Below are positions 16,345 through 24,672 of a DNA stretch of 64,000 nucleotides, piece after piece. The notes below the pieces were generated by a model that was given only the letters and a program-made list of their open reading frames with translations, had not been told where the DNA came from and did not search any database. The position numbers and the translations under genes are program-made. Origin of the DNA: Streptomyces sp. NBC_00464 (lineage in GTDB: Bacteria; Actinomycetota; Actinomycetes; Streptomycetales; Streptomycetaceae); the NCBI RefSeq assembly GCF_036013915.1, contig NZ_CP107899.1, positions 7,468,001-7,532,000 of the forward strand. The letters run 5' to 3'. Position 1 is the first letter of the stretch; every line of letters starts with the position of its first letter.

Positions 16345-18309
16345 TCAGGCCAGGACCTCGAAGGAGTAGAGGGAGTAGCCGTAGCCGGTGGCGCGGGTGA
16401 TGCCCTGCATGCGGACATGGCGCGCCGTGGTGGCGGGGAACGTCAGCGTGTCGACGCCGGCCGTGGCCAGGCCGCGGCGCTGAGCCACGGTCCGCCACGT
16501 CGTACCGTCGTCGGAGACCTGGATGTCGTAGTCCTTGCCGTAGGCCGGCTCCCAGTCGAGGTTGACCTTCGAGAACGGCTGACGGCTGCCGAGGTCGACG
16601 CTCAGCCACTGACCGTCGGTGTACTGGCTCGCCCAGCGCGTGCTGGGGATACCGTCCACCGCGTTCGACGGCACCAGGCTCGACGTCTCCGACGAGGAGG
16701 CCGTTGCCGCCCGGTTGAAGGCGAGGTCTCCGGGAGTCGGCTCGGGCTTGGGGAGCGTGTCGGGAAGGTAAGCGGTTCCCGGTCCCTGGCCGACGGTGCC
16801 CACCCGGTTCAGGAACGCGGCGTAGTTGGTGCCTCCGCGAGTGCCGGACCACATCTTCTGGGCAAGTGCGGCAAAGCTCTTCTCGACCAGGCCGTGTACC
16901 TGGAGTTCGGTGTACGTGGCGCGGACAAGGTCGTTCCACACGGCCGGCATGGCGCCGAGAAGCATCGGATCCTGGAAGGTGAGATCACTGGTTTCGCCGA
17001 AGACGTGCGGTTCCCAGCTGTCGAAGATGTACTGCCCGTCCAGCCCCTGGCCGTGGTAGTAGTTCGCGAACGGGACCACGTAGAGCAGGCCGTCGTTGGA
17101 GTTGATGACCTTGTAGCCGTCCGCGACAGCGGCCTTGGGCGAGTACCAGCCGTTGTTCCAGCTGTTGATCACCATGTTCTTGTCGTAGCCCGCTCCGCTG
17201 CCCGACATGGCACTGAAGCTTCCCCAGGCATTGACCTTCTTGCCCAGTGACCGCACGTACGGGGCGATGGCGTTGACGTACGTCTTGTACTGCGAGACCA
17301 GCGACGCCGGATACTCGTCGATGCCGATGTGCACCGTCGGCCCGCGGAACCACGGCGCGAACTCGGCATAGACACTCTTCATGAACTCGGTGGCGGCCGG
17401 ATTGCTCAGGTCCAGGTGGTCGGAATTGCCACCGTCGAGCCCGATCTCGGGCTTGAACCTGACGAAGGCGCGCGCATGGGCAGGGGCATCGATCTCGGGG
17501 ATGATGGTGACGCCATGCGCGGCGGCGGTGTCCTCGAAGGAATCCCAGTCCTGCCGCGTGTACCCCTGGTCGGCGCCGAGTCCGGCGAAGGCGGGATTGC
17601 TGCTCTTGAGCCGGAACGCGGACACGGCCTGCGACCAGTCACCGTCCGGTGCCTGGATCTCGTTGTCGTTGAGGTGCAGTTGGAAGGTGTTGAGCTTCAG
17701 CCAGCCCATCCAGCGCAGATAGGACTTGATGAACTCGGGCGTGAAGTACCGTCGCCCGACATCGAGCATGAAACCGCGTACGGCGTAGTTGGGGTAGTCC
17801 ACGGCGGTGCCGACCGGGATGCTGTTGCCGTCGGCGGACCCGAGGACCGACTGCAGGAGAGTGCGGGTGCCGTAGTACGCACCCTTCTGACCTCCGCCGA
17901 CGATCTCGGCAGAGCGGCCGGTCACGGTGAGGCGGTACGCCTCGGGGCGCAGTTCGCTCTTCGCGGAGCCGAAGTCGGCGGCGGGATCGATGCGCAGGAG
18001 GATGTCGCCCGCGCGAGGGTTTCCCGTGGTCGTGGTGAGCCGCAACGAGGTCAGTTCGGCGGCCTCGGCGGCAACCTGGACCGCCAGCGCCTTCAGAGCC
18101 GCCGACGCGCCGCGGGGGACGACGACGCGGCTCGACGAGGTCAGGGTGAGGTTGCCGGTGCCACCGGTCCACTGCTGCAGCGCGGGCACCACGCCGGGAG
18201 GTGCTGTGTTGACCTTCGCGGCGGCGGGGGAGGTACCGGTGAGGGTCACGATGGGTATGAGCAGGAAGCTGCCCAGAATGGTTCTACGCGCCGGTTTCCG
18301 TTGATTCAC
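16345..18309 (-). CDS. Secreted beta-N-acetylhexosaminidase (GH20) with C-terminal F5/8-type CBM
   Basis: 654 residues from GTG 18309, preceded by GGAGAG. A signal peptide with an RR pair (ARRTILGSFLLIPIVTLTG) is followed by a GH20b-like N-terminal domain. The GH20 barrel follows: VRGFMLDVGRRYFTPEFIKS, LNTFQLHLNDN, IIPEIDAPAHA and the catalytic Asp-Glu pair D331-E332 in VHIGIDEYP. The last ~125 residues (NRAATASSSETSSLVPSNAV...) are a discoidin/CBM32-like sugar-binding module. It removes terminal GlcNAc or GalNAc from chitin oligomers, glycans or wall material outside the cell. A dre-like operator 122 bp upstream points to DasR control. The usual GH20 'GGDE' is 'GIDE' here. Confidence 0.9.
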   Translation of the reverse strand: MNQRKPARRTILGSFLLIPIVTLTGTSPAAAKVNTAPPGVVPALQQWTGGTGNLTLTSSSRVVVPRGASAALKALAVQVAAEAAELTSLRLTTTTGNPRAGDILLRIDPAADFGSAKSELRPEAYRLTVTGRSAEIVGGGQKGAYYGTRTLLQSVLGSADGNSIPVGTAVDYPNYAVRGFMLDVGRRYFTPEFIKSYLRWMGWLKLNTFQLHLNDNEIQAPDGDWSQAVSAFRLKSSNPAFAGLGADQGYTRQDWDSFEDTAAAHGVTIIPEIDAPAHARAFVRFKPEIGLDGGNSDHLDLSNPAATEFMKSVYAEFAPWFRGPTVHIGIDEYPASLVSQYKTYVNAIAPYVRSLGKKVNAWGSFSAMSGSGAGYDKNMVINSWNNGWYSPKAAVADGYKVINSNDGLLYVVPFANYYHGQGLDGQYIFDSWEPHVFGETSDLTFQDPMLLGAMPAVWNDLVRATYTELQVHGLVEKSFAALAQKMWSGTRGGTNYAAFLNRVGTVGQGPGTAYLPDTLPKPEPTPGDLAFNRAATASSSETSSLVPSNAVDGIPSTRWASQYTDGQWLSVDLGSRQPFSKVNLDWEPAYGKDYDIQVSDDGTTWRTVAQRRGLATAGVDTLTFPATTARHVRMQGITRATGYGYSLYSFEVLA

Positions 18310-18430
18310 AGATCTCTCCGGGGATGGGCGTGAAAGGGGCGTGAGTTGCCTTCACCGACAGGCGGAGGCAGCGTTCGAGAACGTGCCAGGAGCGGTGCCC
18401 ACAGGGTTGCGGCGCGCCCTCGCACGGTCA

Positions 18431-18446
18431 AGAGGTGTAGACCTCT
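18431..18446. promoter_or_regulatory. dre-like (DasR) operator AGAGGTGTAGACCTCT
   Basis: A perfect 6-bp inverted repeat with 4-bp spacer, close to the known DasR consensus ACTGGTCTAGACCACT (11 of 16 identical, with the central GGTnTAGACC kept). It lies in the 366-bp gap 18310-18675 between the hexosaminidase and the methyltransferase. DasR represses chitin and GlcNAc genes, so the site fits the hexosaminidase. The rest of the gap shows nothing I can name. Confidence 0.65.
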
Positions 18447-18675
18447 CGATCGGTACTGCTGCCGCCCGGCCATGGACGAACGGCAGAAGGCGCAGGTGGG
18501 GACTTCGGGCGCCGGAGTGCCGGCATCGAAAAGTCCAAGCACTCCGACGTGGGAGTCCATGCTCACGCGGTGGGCGGCTTCCCGGGAAACCTGACGTCCG
18601 GCACTCGCTGCTCCTTCCGCGCTGCGACTCCAGCCGCTTCTTCGCGCAGTCGTGCGGGCCCCTATAGTTGGCCCC

Positions 18676-19281
18676 ATGAGCCGTTGGTCGGATTTGGCCG
18701 GGAAAGCCTCCGGAGAGGACTACGCCGCACGATTCGCGGCCCTGGCCCGCAGCGGCAAGAACGTGCACGGTGAGGCGCGGTTCTGTGCGGCTCTCGTGCC
18801 CGTCGGAGGGCGGGTGCTGGACGCCGGGTGCGGTACCGGACGCGTCATGATCCGGCTCGCGGAACTCGGGTACGACTGTGTCGGGGTGGATCTTGACGCG
18901 TCGATGCTGGCCGTGGCGCGGAAGCAGGCGCCCGGACTGCCGTGGTTCCAGGTTGATCTGGCCGAGTTCGAGCCGGACTCGCTGGGCATCGCGGGGGGCT
19001 TCGACCTTGTCGTCGCTGCGGGCAATATCTTCCCGTTGCTCGCCCCCGGCACCGAGAGCGTGGTGGTGGAGCGCCTGTCCGCGGCACTGCGTCCGGGCGG
19101 CCTGCTGGTCGCAGGCTTCGGTCTGGACGAAGCCCACCTGCCGGTGCTGCCCAACCTCACGCTGTCCGATTACGACGACTGGTGCGCCGCGGCCGGACTC
19201 ACTCTCGTCGACCGGTTCGCCACCTGGGATGCCGACCCCTACGGCGGCGGCGGTTATGCCGTCACTGTCCACCGCCGGTGA
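18676..19281 (+). CDS. Class I SAM-dependent methyltransferase
   Basis: 201 residues from ATG 18676. The SAM-binding motif I is VLDAGCGTGRVMIRLAELGY, followed by CVGVDLDASML (motif II). Next come FDLVVAAGNIFPLL and the post-motif LRPGGLLVAGFGLD. It is a small Methyltransf_25/11-type enzyme acting in the cytoplasm. The substrate is unknown and the gene stands alone between the hexosaminidase promoter and the AraC gene, so context gives little help. The C-terminal WDADPYGGGGYAVTVHRR is common to a Streptomyces group of this family. Confidence 0.87.
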   Translation: MSRWSDLAGKASGEDYAARFAALARSGKNVHGEARFCAALVPVGGRVLDAGCGTGRVMIRLAELGYDCVGVDLDASMLAVARKQAPGLPWFQVDLAEFEPDSLGIAGGFDLVVAAGNIFPLLAPGTESVVVERLSAALRPGGLLVAGFGLDEAHLPVLPNLTLSDYDDWCAAAGLTLVDRFATWDADPYGGGGYAVTVHRR

Positions 19282-19374
19282 GGGTGTACGCGACGTCTTG
19301 TCGGCCGCGTCCGCCAGGCGGGCACGGGGCCACGGGCCGGGGAGGGATCACGGGCCGGGGATAGACTCGGCCGC

Positions 19375-20214
19375 ATGGTCCGATCGTCCTGCGGTGAAGC
19401 GATGCCCGGGATGTGGCGGCGCGAGGCGGGCACTGTGGTGCGCAGCGCCGTGCCGGCTTCGGACCAGGGAGTGGCCCCCTTCGCCATCAGCGCCGGATTC
19501 CGGATTCCGCGCGTTCCCACGGAGTGGGAGCCGCACTCGCATCCTCTGCACGAACTCGTCTGGGTACGCGGGGGAACGCTGACGTCCCACGTGGGGGACC
19601 GCATCTTCACCGTGTTCGAGGGCAACGGGCTGTGGATGCCCGCGGGAGTGGTGCACGGTGGCCGGGCGACGGCGGGTGCGGAGTTCCACGACGCCCTCTT
19701 CGCCCCTGACCGGACGCCGTTCGCGTTCGGGGAGCCGAAGGCGATCGAGATGACGCCTTTGCTCGAGTCGCTGCTTGCCCACCTGTCCCGCACGGATCTC
19801 GACGCACCGGCCAGGGCGCGGGCCGAGTCGGTGGTGTTCGATGTGATCCGGCCGTCGCCGCGCCAGTTCGCCTTGCAGTTGCCGGGTGATTCCCGGATCG
19901 ACGCGATGGCCGAAGCGCTGCTGGACGATCCTGCCGACGGCCGCTCACTGGAGGACTGGGCCCGGCTGCTGGGGACCAGCGAACGCACGATCACCCGCGC
20001 GTTCCGCCAGGCGACAGGTCTCTCCTTCGCCCAGTGGCGGCAGATGCTGCGGGTCCATCGGGCCCTGATGCTCCTTGCCGAGGGTTTCGATGTGATGACG
20101 GTTTCCGAGACGCTCGGCTACGCGCAGCCCAGTTCCTTCATCGCCGCTTTCCGCCGAGTCATGGGTACGACGCCGGGCGCCTTCTTCGACGCGGCGCCCG
20201 ACATCGCCTCGTGA
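19375..20214 (+). CDS. AraC-family transcriptional regulator
   Basis: 279 residues from ATG 19375 (ATG 19402 or 19411 are alternatives; none has a strong ribosome site). The N-terminal cupin-like sensor domain has EWEPHSHPLHELVWVRGGTL and a GNGLWMPAGVVHGG segment. The C-terminal double helix-turn-helix has LEDWARLLGTSERTITRAFR and VMTVSETLGYAQPSSFIAAF, ending in RRVMGTTPGAFF. It precedes the ABC transporter genes on the same strand, so it probably controls iron-siderophore uptake, as AraC proteins do in several bacteria. In-phase direct repeats downstream of its gene are candidate binding sites. Confidence 0.88.
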   Translation: MVRSSCGEAMPGMWRREAGTVVRSAVPASDQGVAPFAISAGFRIPRVPTEWEPHSHPLHELVWVRGGTLTSHVGDRIFTVFEGNGLWMPAGVVHGGRATAGAEFHDALFAPDRTPFAFGEPKAIEMTPLLESLLAHLSRTDLDAPARARAESVVFDVIRPSPRQFALQLPGDSRIDAMAEALLDDPADGRSLEDWARLLGTSERTITRAFRQATGLSFAQWRQMLRVHRALMLLAEGFDVMTVSETLGYAQPSSFIAAFRRVMGTTPGAFFDAAPDIAS

Positions 20215-20216
20215 AA

Positions 20217-20246
20217 TGTCCGGAATCCCGTATCGCGTGTCCAGAA
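20217..20246 (+). promoter_or_regulatory. Two in-phase TGTCCRGAA repeats upstream of the ABC ATPase gene
   Basis: TGTCCGGAA (20217-20225) and TGTCCAGAA (20238-20246) repeat at a 21-bp interval, two turns of DNA, as expected for AraC-family binding sites. They start three bases after the araC stop and stand ~180 bp before the transporter genes. Confidence 0.5.
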
Positions 20247-20290
20247 CACCTGGTTGTCGACACGGCGAGCGGAATATAACCTTCTCGGAG

Positions 20291-20307
20291 TTAGGTAACC
20301 CTTAGTT
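20291..20307 (+). promoter_or_regulatory. Degenerate iron-box candidate
   Basis: TTAGGTAACCCTTAG at 20291-20305 has the TTAGGT left arm of IdeR/DmdR iron boxes (consensus TTAGGTTAGSCTAACCTAA), but the right arm is poor. Iron control of the transporter is expected from its function; this site alone is weak evidence. Confidence 0.3.
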
Positions 20308-20419
20308 GTTGCTTGCCGCGAACGGTGCTGCCCGTACGCGGGAGAGTTCGCTGTCCGGCTCGTGAAGACCGGACGGAGGGTGCCGCAGTCCTCACCCCTT
20401 CGAAACTCCGGACGCATCA

Positions 20420-21283
20420 ATGTTCACAAGCCCCTTCCGGCAAGCCGCCGCCCCCGTGGCAGACCCCGCCGCGCCGGCGGCCGCGCTCAACGGGCACGAC
20501 CTGGTGCTGAGCTACGGCGGCAAGCCGGTCGTCCACGGCGTCTCGCTCGCCCTGGAACCCGGCCGTGCGACCGCACTGGTGGGGCCCAACGGCAGCGGCA
20601 AATCCACGGTATTGCGTGCACTCTCGCGACTGCACCGGGTGGACGGCGGCCGGACGACGCTCGGCGCCCCCGGCACAGCGGACGAGCGCGACACCGCACT
20701 GCTCAGCGCCCGCCGATTCGCCCGTGAGGTCACGCTGTTCTCCCAGTCGAGGCCCGCGCCCCAAGGGCTGACGGTCAAGGAGGTCGTGGCCTTCGGGCGC
20801 CACCCGTACCGGCGTGGTTTCGCAGGGCTGACGGCCGAGGACCGGAGCGCCGTCGACCGCGCCATGGGCGTCACCGGCGTACGGGACATGTCAGACCGGC
20901 CGGTCGGGGAACTCTCCGGCGGCGAGATGCAGCGGGTATGGCTGTCGGCCTGCCTGGCCCAGGAAACCGGCGTCGTGCTGCTGGACGAACCGACCAACCA
21001 CCTGGACCTGCGCTACCAGATCGAGACCCTCGACCTGGTGCGCGATCTCGTCGAGACGCACAAGATCGCCGTCGGGATCGTGCTGCACGACCTCGACCAC
21101 GCATCCCGCGTCGCGGACACGTTGGTCCTGATGCGCTCCGGTTACGTGCACGCGGTGGGAACACCCGCCGATGTCCTCACCGCGCAGAACATCAGCGAGG
21201 TCTACGACATCCGTGTCGAAGTCGGCATCGACCCCCGCACGGGCCGTCTCCGTATCGACCCGATCGGACGCCACCCCGTCTGA
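20420..21283 (+). CDS. Iron-siderophore ABC transporter, ATP-binding protein (FecE-like)
   Basis: 287 residues from ATG 20420. Walker A GPNGSGKST (residues 55-63), signature LSGGEMQRVWLSACLAQ, Walker B VVLLDEPTNHLD and the switch histidine in VLHDLDHASR are all present. The FecE/FepC branch is indicated by QSRPAPQGLTVKEVVAFGRH and the C-terminal DIRVEVGIDPRTG. The first ~24 residues are Ala/Pro-rich and precede the domain. It drives uptake of a ferric siderophore with the lipoprotein and double permease encoded next. Confidence 0.92.
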   Translation: MFTSPFRQAAAPVADPAAPAAALNGHDLVLSYGGKPVVHGVSLALEPGRATALVGPNGSGKSTVLRALSRLHRVDGGRTTLGAPGTADERDTALLSARRFAREVTLFSQSRPAPQGLTVKEVVAFGRHPYRRGFAGLTAEDRSAVDRAMGVTGVRDMSDRPVGELSGGEMQRVWLSACLAQETGVVLLDEPTNHLDLRYQIETLDLVRDLVETHKIAVGIVLHDLDHASRVADTLVLMRSGYVHAVGTPADVLTAQNISEVYDIRVEVGIDPRTGRLRIDPIGRHPV

Positions 21284-21409
21284 ACCCCCGCGCCCACCCC
21301 CTCTCGGACCTTGGGCCCACCCCGTCCGGAACGGCCGGACCGCACTCGCCTGCAGTCGCGGCGGTGCATCATGCGCCGCTGCAACTCATCGTAAGAAAGA
21401 GGATCGTTC

Positions 21410-22477
21410 ATGAACCGTGCCCACCGCCTGGCGGCGTCAGCCTCCGCGGGGCTCATAGCCCTCGCCGCAACGGCTTGCGGCACGACCTCCGTCGACAAGA
21501 CCGACGCCGCCGGCAGCAGTGCCAGCGCGGCGCCCGCGTCGGCGAGCTGCGCCGAGGACACCACGACCACCTCGACGAAGCCGGTCTCCTTCAAGGACGG
21601 CGTCGGCCGGCAGGTGAAGCTGGACAAGCCCGCCAAGCGGATCGCGGTCCTGGAATGGCAGCAGGTCGAGGACGCGCTGACCCTGTGCGTCACCCCCACC
21701 GCGGTCTCCGACGCCAAGGGATACAGCACCTGGGTCAGCGCGGAGAAGCTTCCCAGCGGCGTGACCGACATCGGCACCCGTGAGGAGCCCGACCTGGACA
21801 CCCTCTACGCGGCGAAGCCCGACCTCATCGTCGTGGAGGCGTTCAAGGCCGACGACGAGACCATCGCGAAGCTGGAGAAGCGGGGCGTGCCCGTGATGGC
21901 CACGCTGGGGGCGAACCCGAAGGACCCGATCGGGAACATGCAGGACGTGTTCAGCATGATCGGCAAGGCGACGGGGCGCACCGAGCGCGCCAACCAGGTG
22001 ATCAAGGAGTTCGACGACCACCTCGCGACGGCGAAGAAGCAGGTCGCCGACGCCGATCTGCCGACGAACGACTTCCTGTTCTTCGACGGATGGCTGGAGG
22101 GAGGCAACCTCACCGTCCGCCCCTACGGCAAGGGCGCCCTGTTCACCCAGATCGGCGAAGAGCTCGGCATGAAGCCGGTGTGGACCGACGACGTCAACAA
22201 GGCCCATGGCGACGGCGGCGTCGATCCCTCCTACGGCCTCGCGCAGACCGATGTCGAGGGGCTCACCGCGGTGGGAGACGCCAACTTCTTCTACGCCAAT
22301 GACGACGGGGCCGGCGGGTACGTCGCCGCGCTGGAGAAGAACCCGCTCTGGAAGACCATCCCGGCCGTGAAGGAAGGCCGCGCGCACGCGTTCCCGTCAG
22401 GGGTGTGGGGCGCAGGCGGTCCGCGCTCCTGCGAGCAGGCGATCGACGCCTTCGTCGACGTACTCGACAAGAAGTGA
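21410..22477 (+). CDS. Siderophore-binding lipoprotein of an iron ABC transporter
   Basis: 355 residues from ATG 21410, with AAGAAAGAGGA upstream. The signal peptide ends with a lipobox AATAC (C23), giving a membrane-anchored binding protein. The type III periplasmic-binding fold is shown by PAKRIAVLEWQQVEDALTLC, TDIGTREEPDLDTLYAAKPD, LIVVEAFKADDETIAKLEK and the C-terminal GGPRSCEQAIDAFVDVL. It captures a ferric siderophore outside the cell and passes it to the permease. Its stop overlaps the GTG of the permease gene (22474), so the two are coupled. The siderophore type is unknown. Confidence 0.92.
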   Translation: MNRAHRLAASASAGLIALAATACGTTSVDKTDAAGSSASAAPASASCAEDTTTTSTKPVSFKDGVGRQVKLDKPAKRIAVLEWQQVEDALTLCVTPTAVSDAKGYSTWVSAEKLPSGVTDIGTREEPDLDTLYAAKPDLIVVEAFKADDETIAKLEKRGVPVMATLGANPKDPIGNMQDVFSMIGKATGRTERANQVIKEFDDHLATAKKQVADADLPTNDFLFFDGWLEGGNLTVRPYGKGALFTQIGEELGMKPVWTDDVNKAHGDGGVDPSYGLAQTDVEGLTAVGDANFFYANDDGAGGYVAALEKNPLWKTIPAVKEGRAHAFPSGVWGAGGPRSCEQAIDAFVDVLDKK

Positions 22478-24576
22478 GCACCTCTCAGACATCGGCACCC
22501 CGGAGGGAAACGCTGCCGCGCACCGAGCGCGGCAGCGGTCCCACCGGGGCGGCCGTCCTGGCCGTCCTGACCGTCCTGACCGTCCTGGTGGGCATGTGGC
22601 ACCTGACACAGGGAACGTCGGGTGTCGGCGTCGGAGACCTGGTGAGGTACTTCACCGGGGAACGGGAGAACGCCGGCGGAGCGCCGGTCGGTGAGATCCT
22701 CATCGGCTCGCGTCTGCCGCGCCTGCTCGCGGGTGTGGCGGTGGGATTCGCCCTCGGATCGGCCGGCACGCTGCTGCAGTCCGTCACACACAACACACTC
22801 GCCTCCCCGGACACCCTCGCGGTCACGGCCGGCTCCTATTTCACGCTCTCCCTCGTCGCCGCCTTCGGTCTCACCGTCCCCCTCTGGGCGTCGGGCGCCG
22901 TGGCGTTCACCGGTGGCCTGGCCGCGGCGGCACTCGTGCTGCTCCTCGCGGGCCGGGCAGCGGGCACCTCGGGTACCCGCCTCATCCTCGCCGGGTCGGC
23001 GATAGCGATGGCCCTGGACTCGGCGACCGCGATGGTCCTCATCCTGTTCAAGGAGAACACCACCGGTCTCTTCGCCTGGGGGAGCGGTTCGCTCGCCCAG
23101 ATGAACATCGACGCATCGGTACGCGCCCTCCCGGTCGTGGCCGTCGTGCTGTGCGTCGCCCTGGCACTGTCCCGGCGACTCGACGTGATGAACCTCGGCG
23201 ACGACGCCGCGTCCACCCTCGGCGTGCCGATCCGGGCGACCCGTGTGATCGCCGTGATCTGCGCGGTGGTCCTGACCGGCACGGCAGTGACACTCGCGGG
23301 CCCGATCGCCTTCGTCGGCCTCGGCGCCCCCGTGTTCGCCCGGCTGATCGCGGGACGGGTCCGGGCGCTGCGCCGCCACCTCTTCCTGGTGCCCGCGGCC
23401 GGACTGCTCGGCGCGCTGCTCATCCTGCTCGCGGACGCGACCCTGCGTGCGGTGCAGGGCGCGGACGGGGCCGCCTCCATTCCCACCGGCGTGCCGACCG
23501 CGCTGCTCGGTTCCGTCGTGATCGTGGTCCTCGCGATGCGTCTCCGTGACACGGGCCATCTCCGCCAACCACCGCACGCACGGGTCGCCGCACGATCGCG
23601 CCGCGCGTACCTCCTCGTCCTGTTCGCCGCGGTGGCGCTCCTGCTCGTGGCGGCCGTCGTGGCCGTCCTGGCCGGAAGCCTCTGGCTGCGGACCGGCGAC
23701 ATCACGCTCTGGGTCCGGGGCGCCGCCCCCGACCTGATCGGACAGGCCCTCGACGACCGGGTCCCGCGTGTGGTCGCCGCGATCCTCGCCGGCGCGGCAC
23801 TCGGACTGGCCGGCTGCGTCGTACAGGGCGCGGTACGCAATCCGCTGGCGGAGCCGGGCGTGCTGGGCATCACGGCCGGCTCCGGCCTCGGCGCCGTGGT
23901 CATCGTCACGTCGGGGCTGTCCGGCGGTCGTACGCTGCTCATCGTGGCCGCCGTCGTGACGGGCCTCGCCACCTTCGGGCTGATCGCCCTGCTGTCCTGG
24001 CGCGGCGGCTTCCTGCCCGACCGGTTCGTACTGATCGGCATCGGCTGCGGGTACGGCCTCAGTTCCATCACCACCTTCCTCCTGCTGCGCGCCGACCCGT
24101 GGAACACGCCCCGGATCTTCACCTGGCTCTCCGGTACGACCTACGGGCGCACGTTCCCCGACGTCGTACCGGTCGCGGTGGCGCTGGCGCTCGCGCTCCC
24201 CGTGCTGCTCGCCATGCGAAACCGACTGGACCTGCTCGCCGTCGACGAGGACACCCCGCGCATCGTCGGCATCAGGCCGGTACGCGTACGCTTCGCGGCA
24301 CTGGCGATCGCCGCGGTGCTCGCGGCGCTCAGCGTGGCCGCCGTCGGCGTCGTCGGCTTCGTGGGTCTGGTCGCCCCGCACCTCGCCCGGTCACTGGTGG
24401 GTGCTCGGCACGGGCGGTCGATCCCGGTCGCGATGCTGCTCGGCGGACTGCTGGTCTGTGTGGCCGACGCCCTCGGCCGCACCGTCGTCGCCCCGTCCCA
24501 GGTGCCGGCGGGCCTCATGATCGCCCTGGTCGGTGCCCCGTACTTCGTCTGGGTGCTCCGGCAGTCCCGCGCGTGA
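22474..24576 (+). CDS. Fused double FecCD-type iron-siderophore permease
   Basis: 700 residues from GTG 22474, inside the stop of the binding-protein gene. Two complete BtuC/FecCD domains lie in tandem, residues ~25-350 and ~375-700. Each half carries the family signatures: first RLPRLLAGVAVGFALGSAGT and GPIAFVGLGAPVFAR; second RVVAAILAGAALGLAGCVVQ and GVVGFVGLVAPHLARSLVG. Usually FecC and FecD are separate proteins that pair; here one chain supplies both (FhuB-like). It forms the membrane channel for the ATPase encoded upstream. About 18-20 transmembrane helices are expected. Confidence 0.93.
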   Translation: MSTSQTSAPRRETLPRTERGSGPTGAAVLAVLTVLTVLVGMWHLTQGTSGVGVGDLVRYFTGERENAGGAPVGEILIGSRLPRLLAGVAVGFALGSAGTLLQSVTHNTLASPDTLAVTAGSYFTLSLVAAFGLTVPLWASGAVAFTGGLAAAALVLLLAGRAAGTSGTRLILAGSAIAMALDSATAMVLILFKENTTGLFAWGSGSLAQMNIDASVRALPVVAVVLCVALALSRRLDVMNLGDDAASTLGVPIRATRVIAVICAVVLTGTAVTLAGPIAFVGLGAPVFARLIAGRVRALRRHLFLVPAAGLLGALLILLADATLRAVQGADGAASIPTGVPTALLGSVVIVVLAMRLRDTGHLRQPPHARVAARSRRAYLLVLFAAVALLLVAAVVAVLAGSLWLRTGDITLWVRGAAPDLIGQALDDRVPRVVAAILAGAALGLAGCVVQGAVRNPLAEPGVLGITAGSGLGAVVIVTSGLSGGRTLLIVAAVVTGLATFGLIALLSWRGGFLPDRFVLIGIGCGYGLSSITTFLLLRADPWNTPRIFTWLSGTTYGRTFPDVVPVAVALALALPVLLAMRNRLDLLAVDEDTPRIVGIRPVRVRFAALAIAAVLAALSVAAVGVVGFVGLVAPHLARSLVGARHGRSIPVAMLLGGLLVCVADALGRTVVAPSQVPAGLMIALVGAPYFVWVLRQSRA

Positions 24577-24672
24577 CACCGGGCGGCGGTCCGTCTCCGC
24601 ACAGCGACGTACCCGGGAGTGAATGCCCGTCCTCCTTCCCCCTTCCCTCTCCGTCCCACGAGGAGCACTGGA

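Noticed and set aside
22291..24381. Long minus-strand open frames opposite the siderophore permease
   Set aside because: Composition is Arg/Gly/His-rich without domains; they are antisense shadows of a well-supported permease gene.
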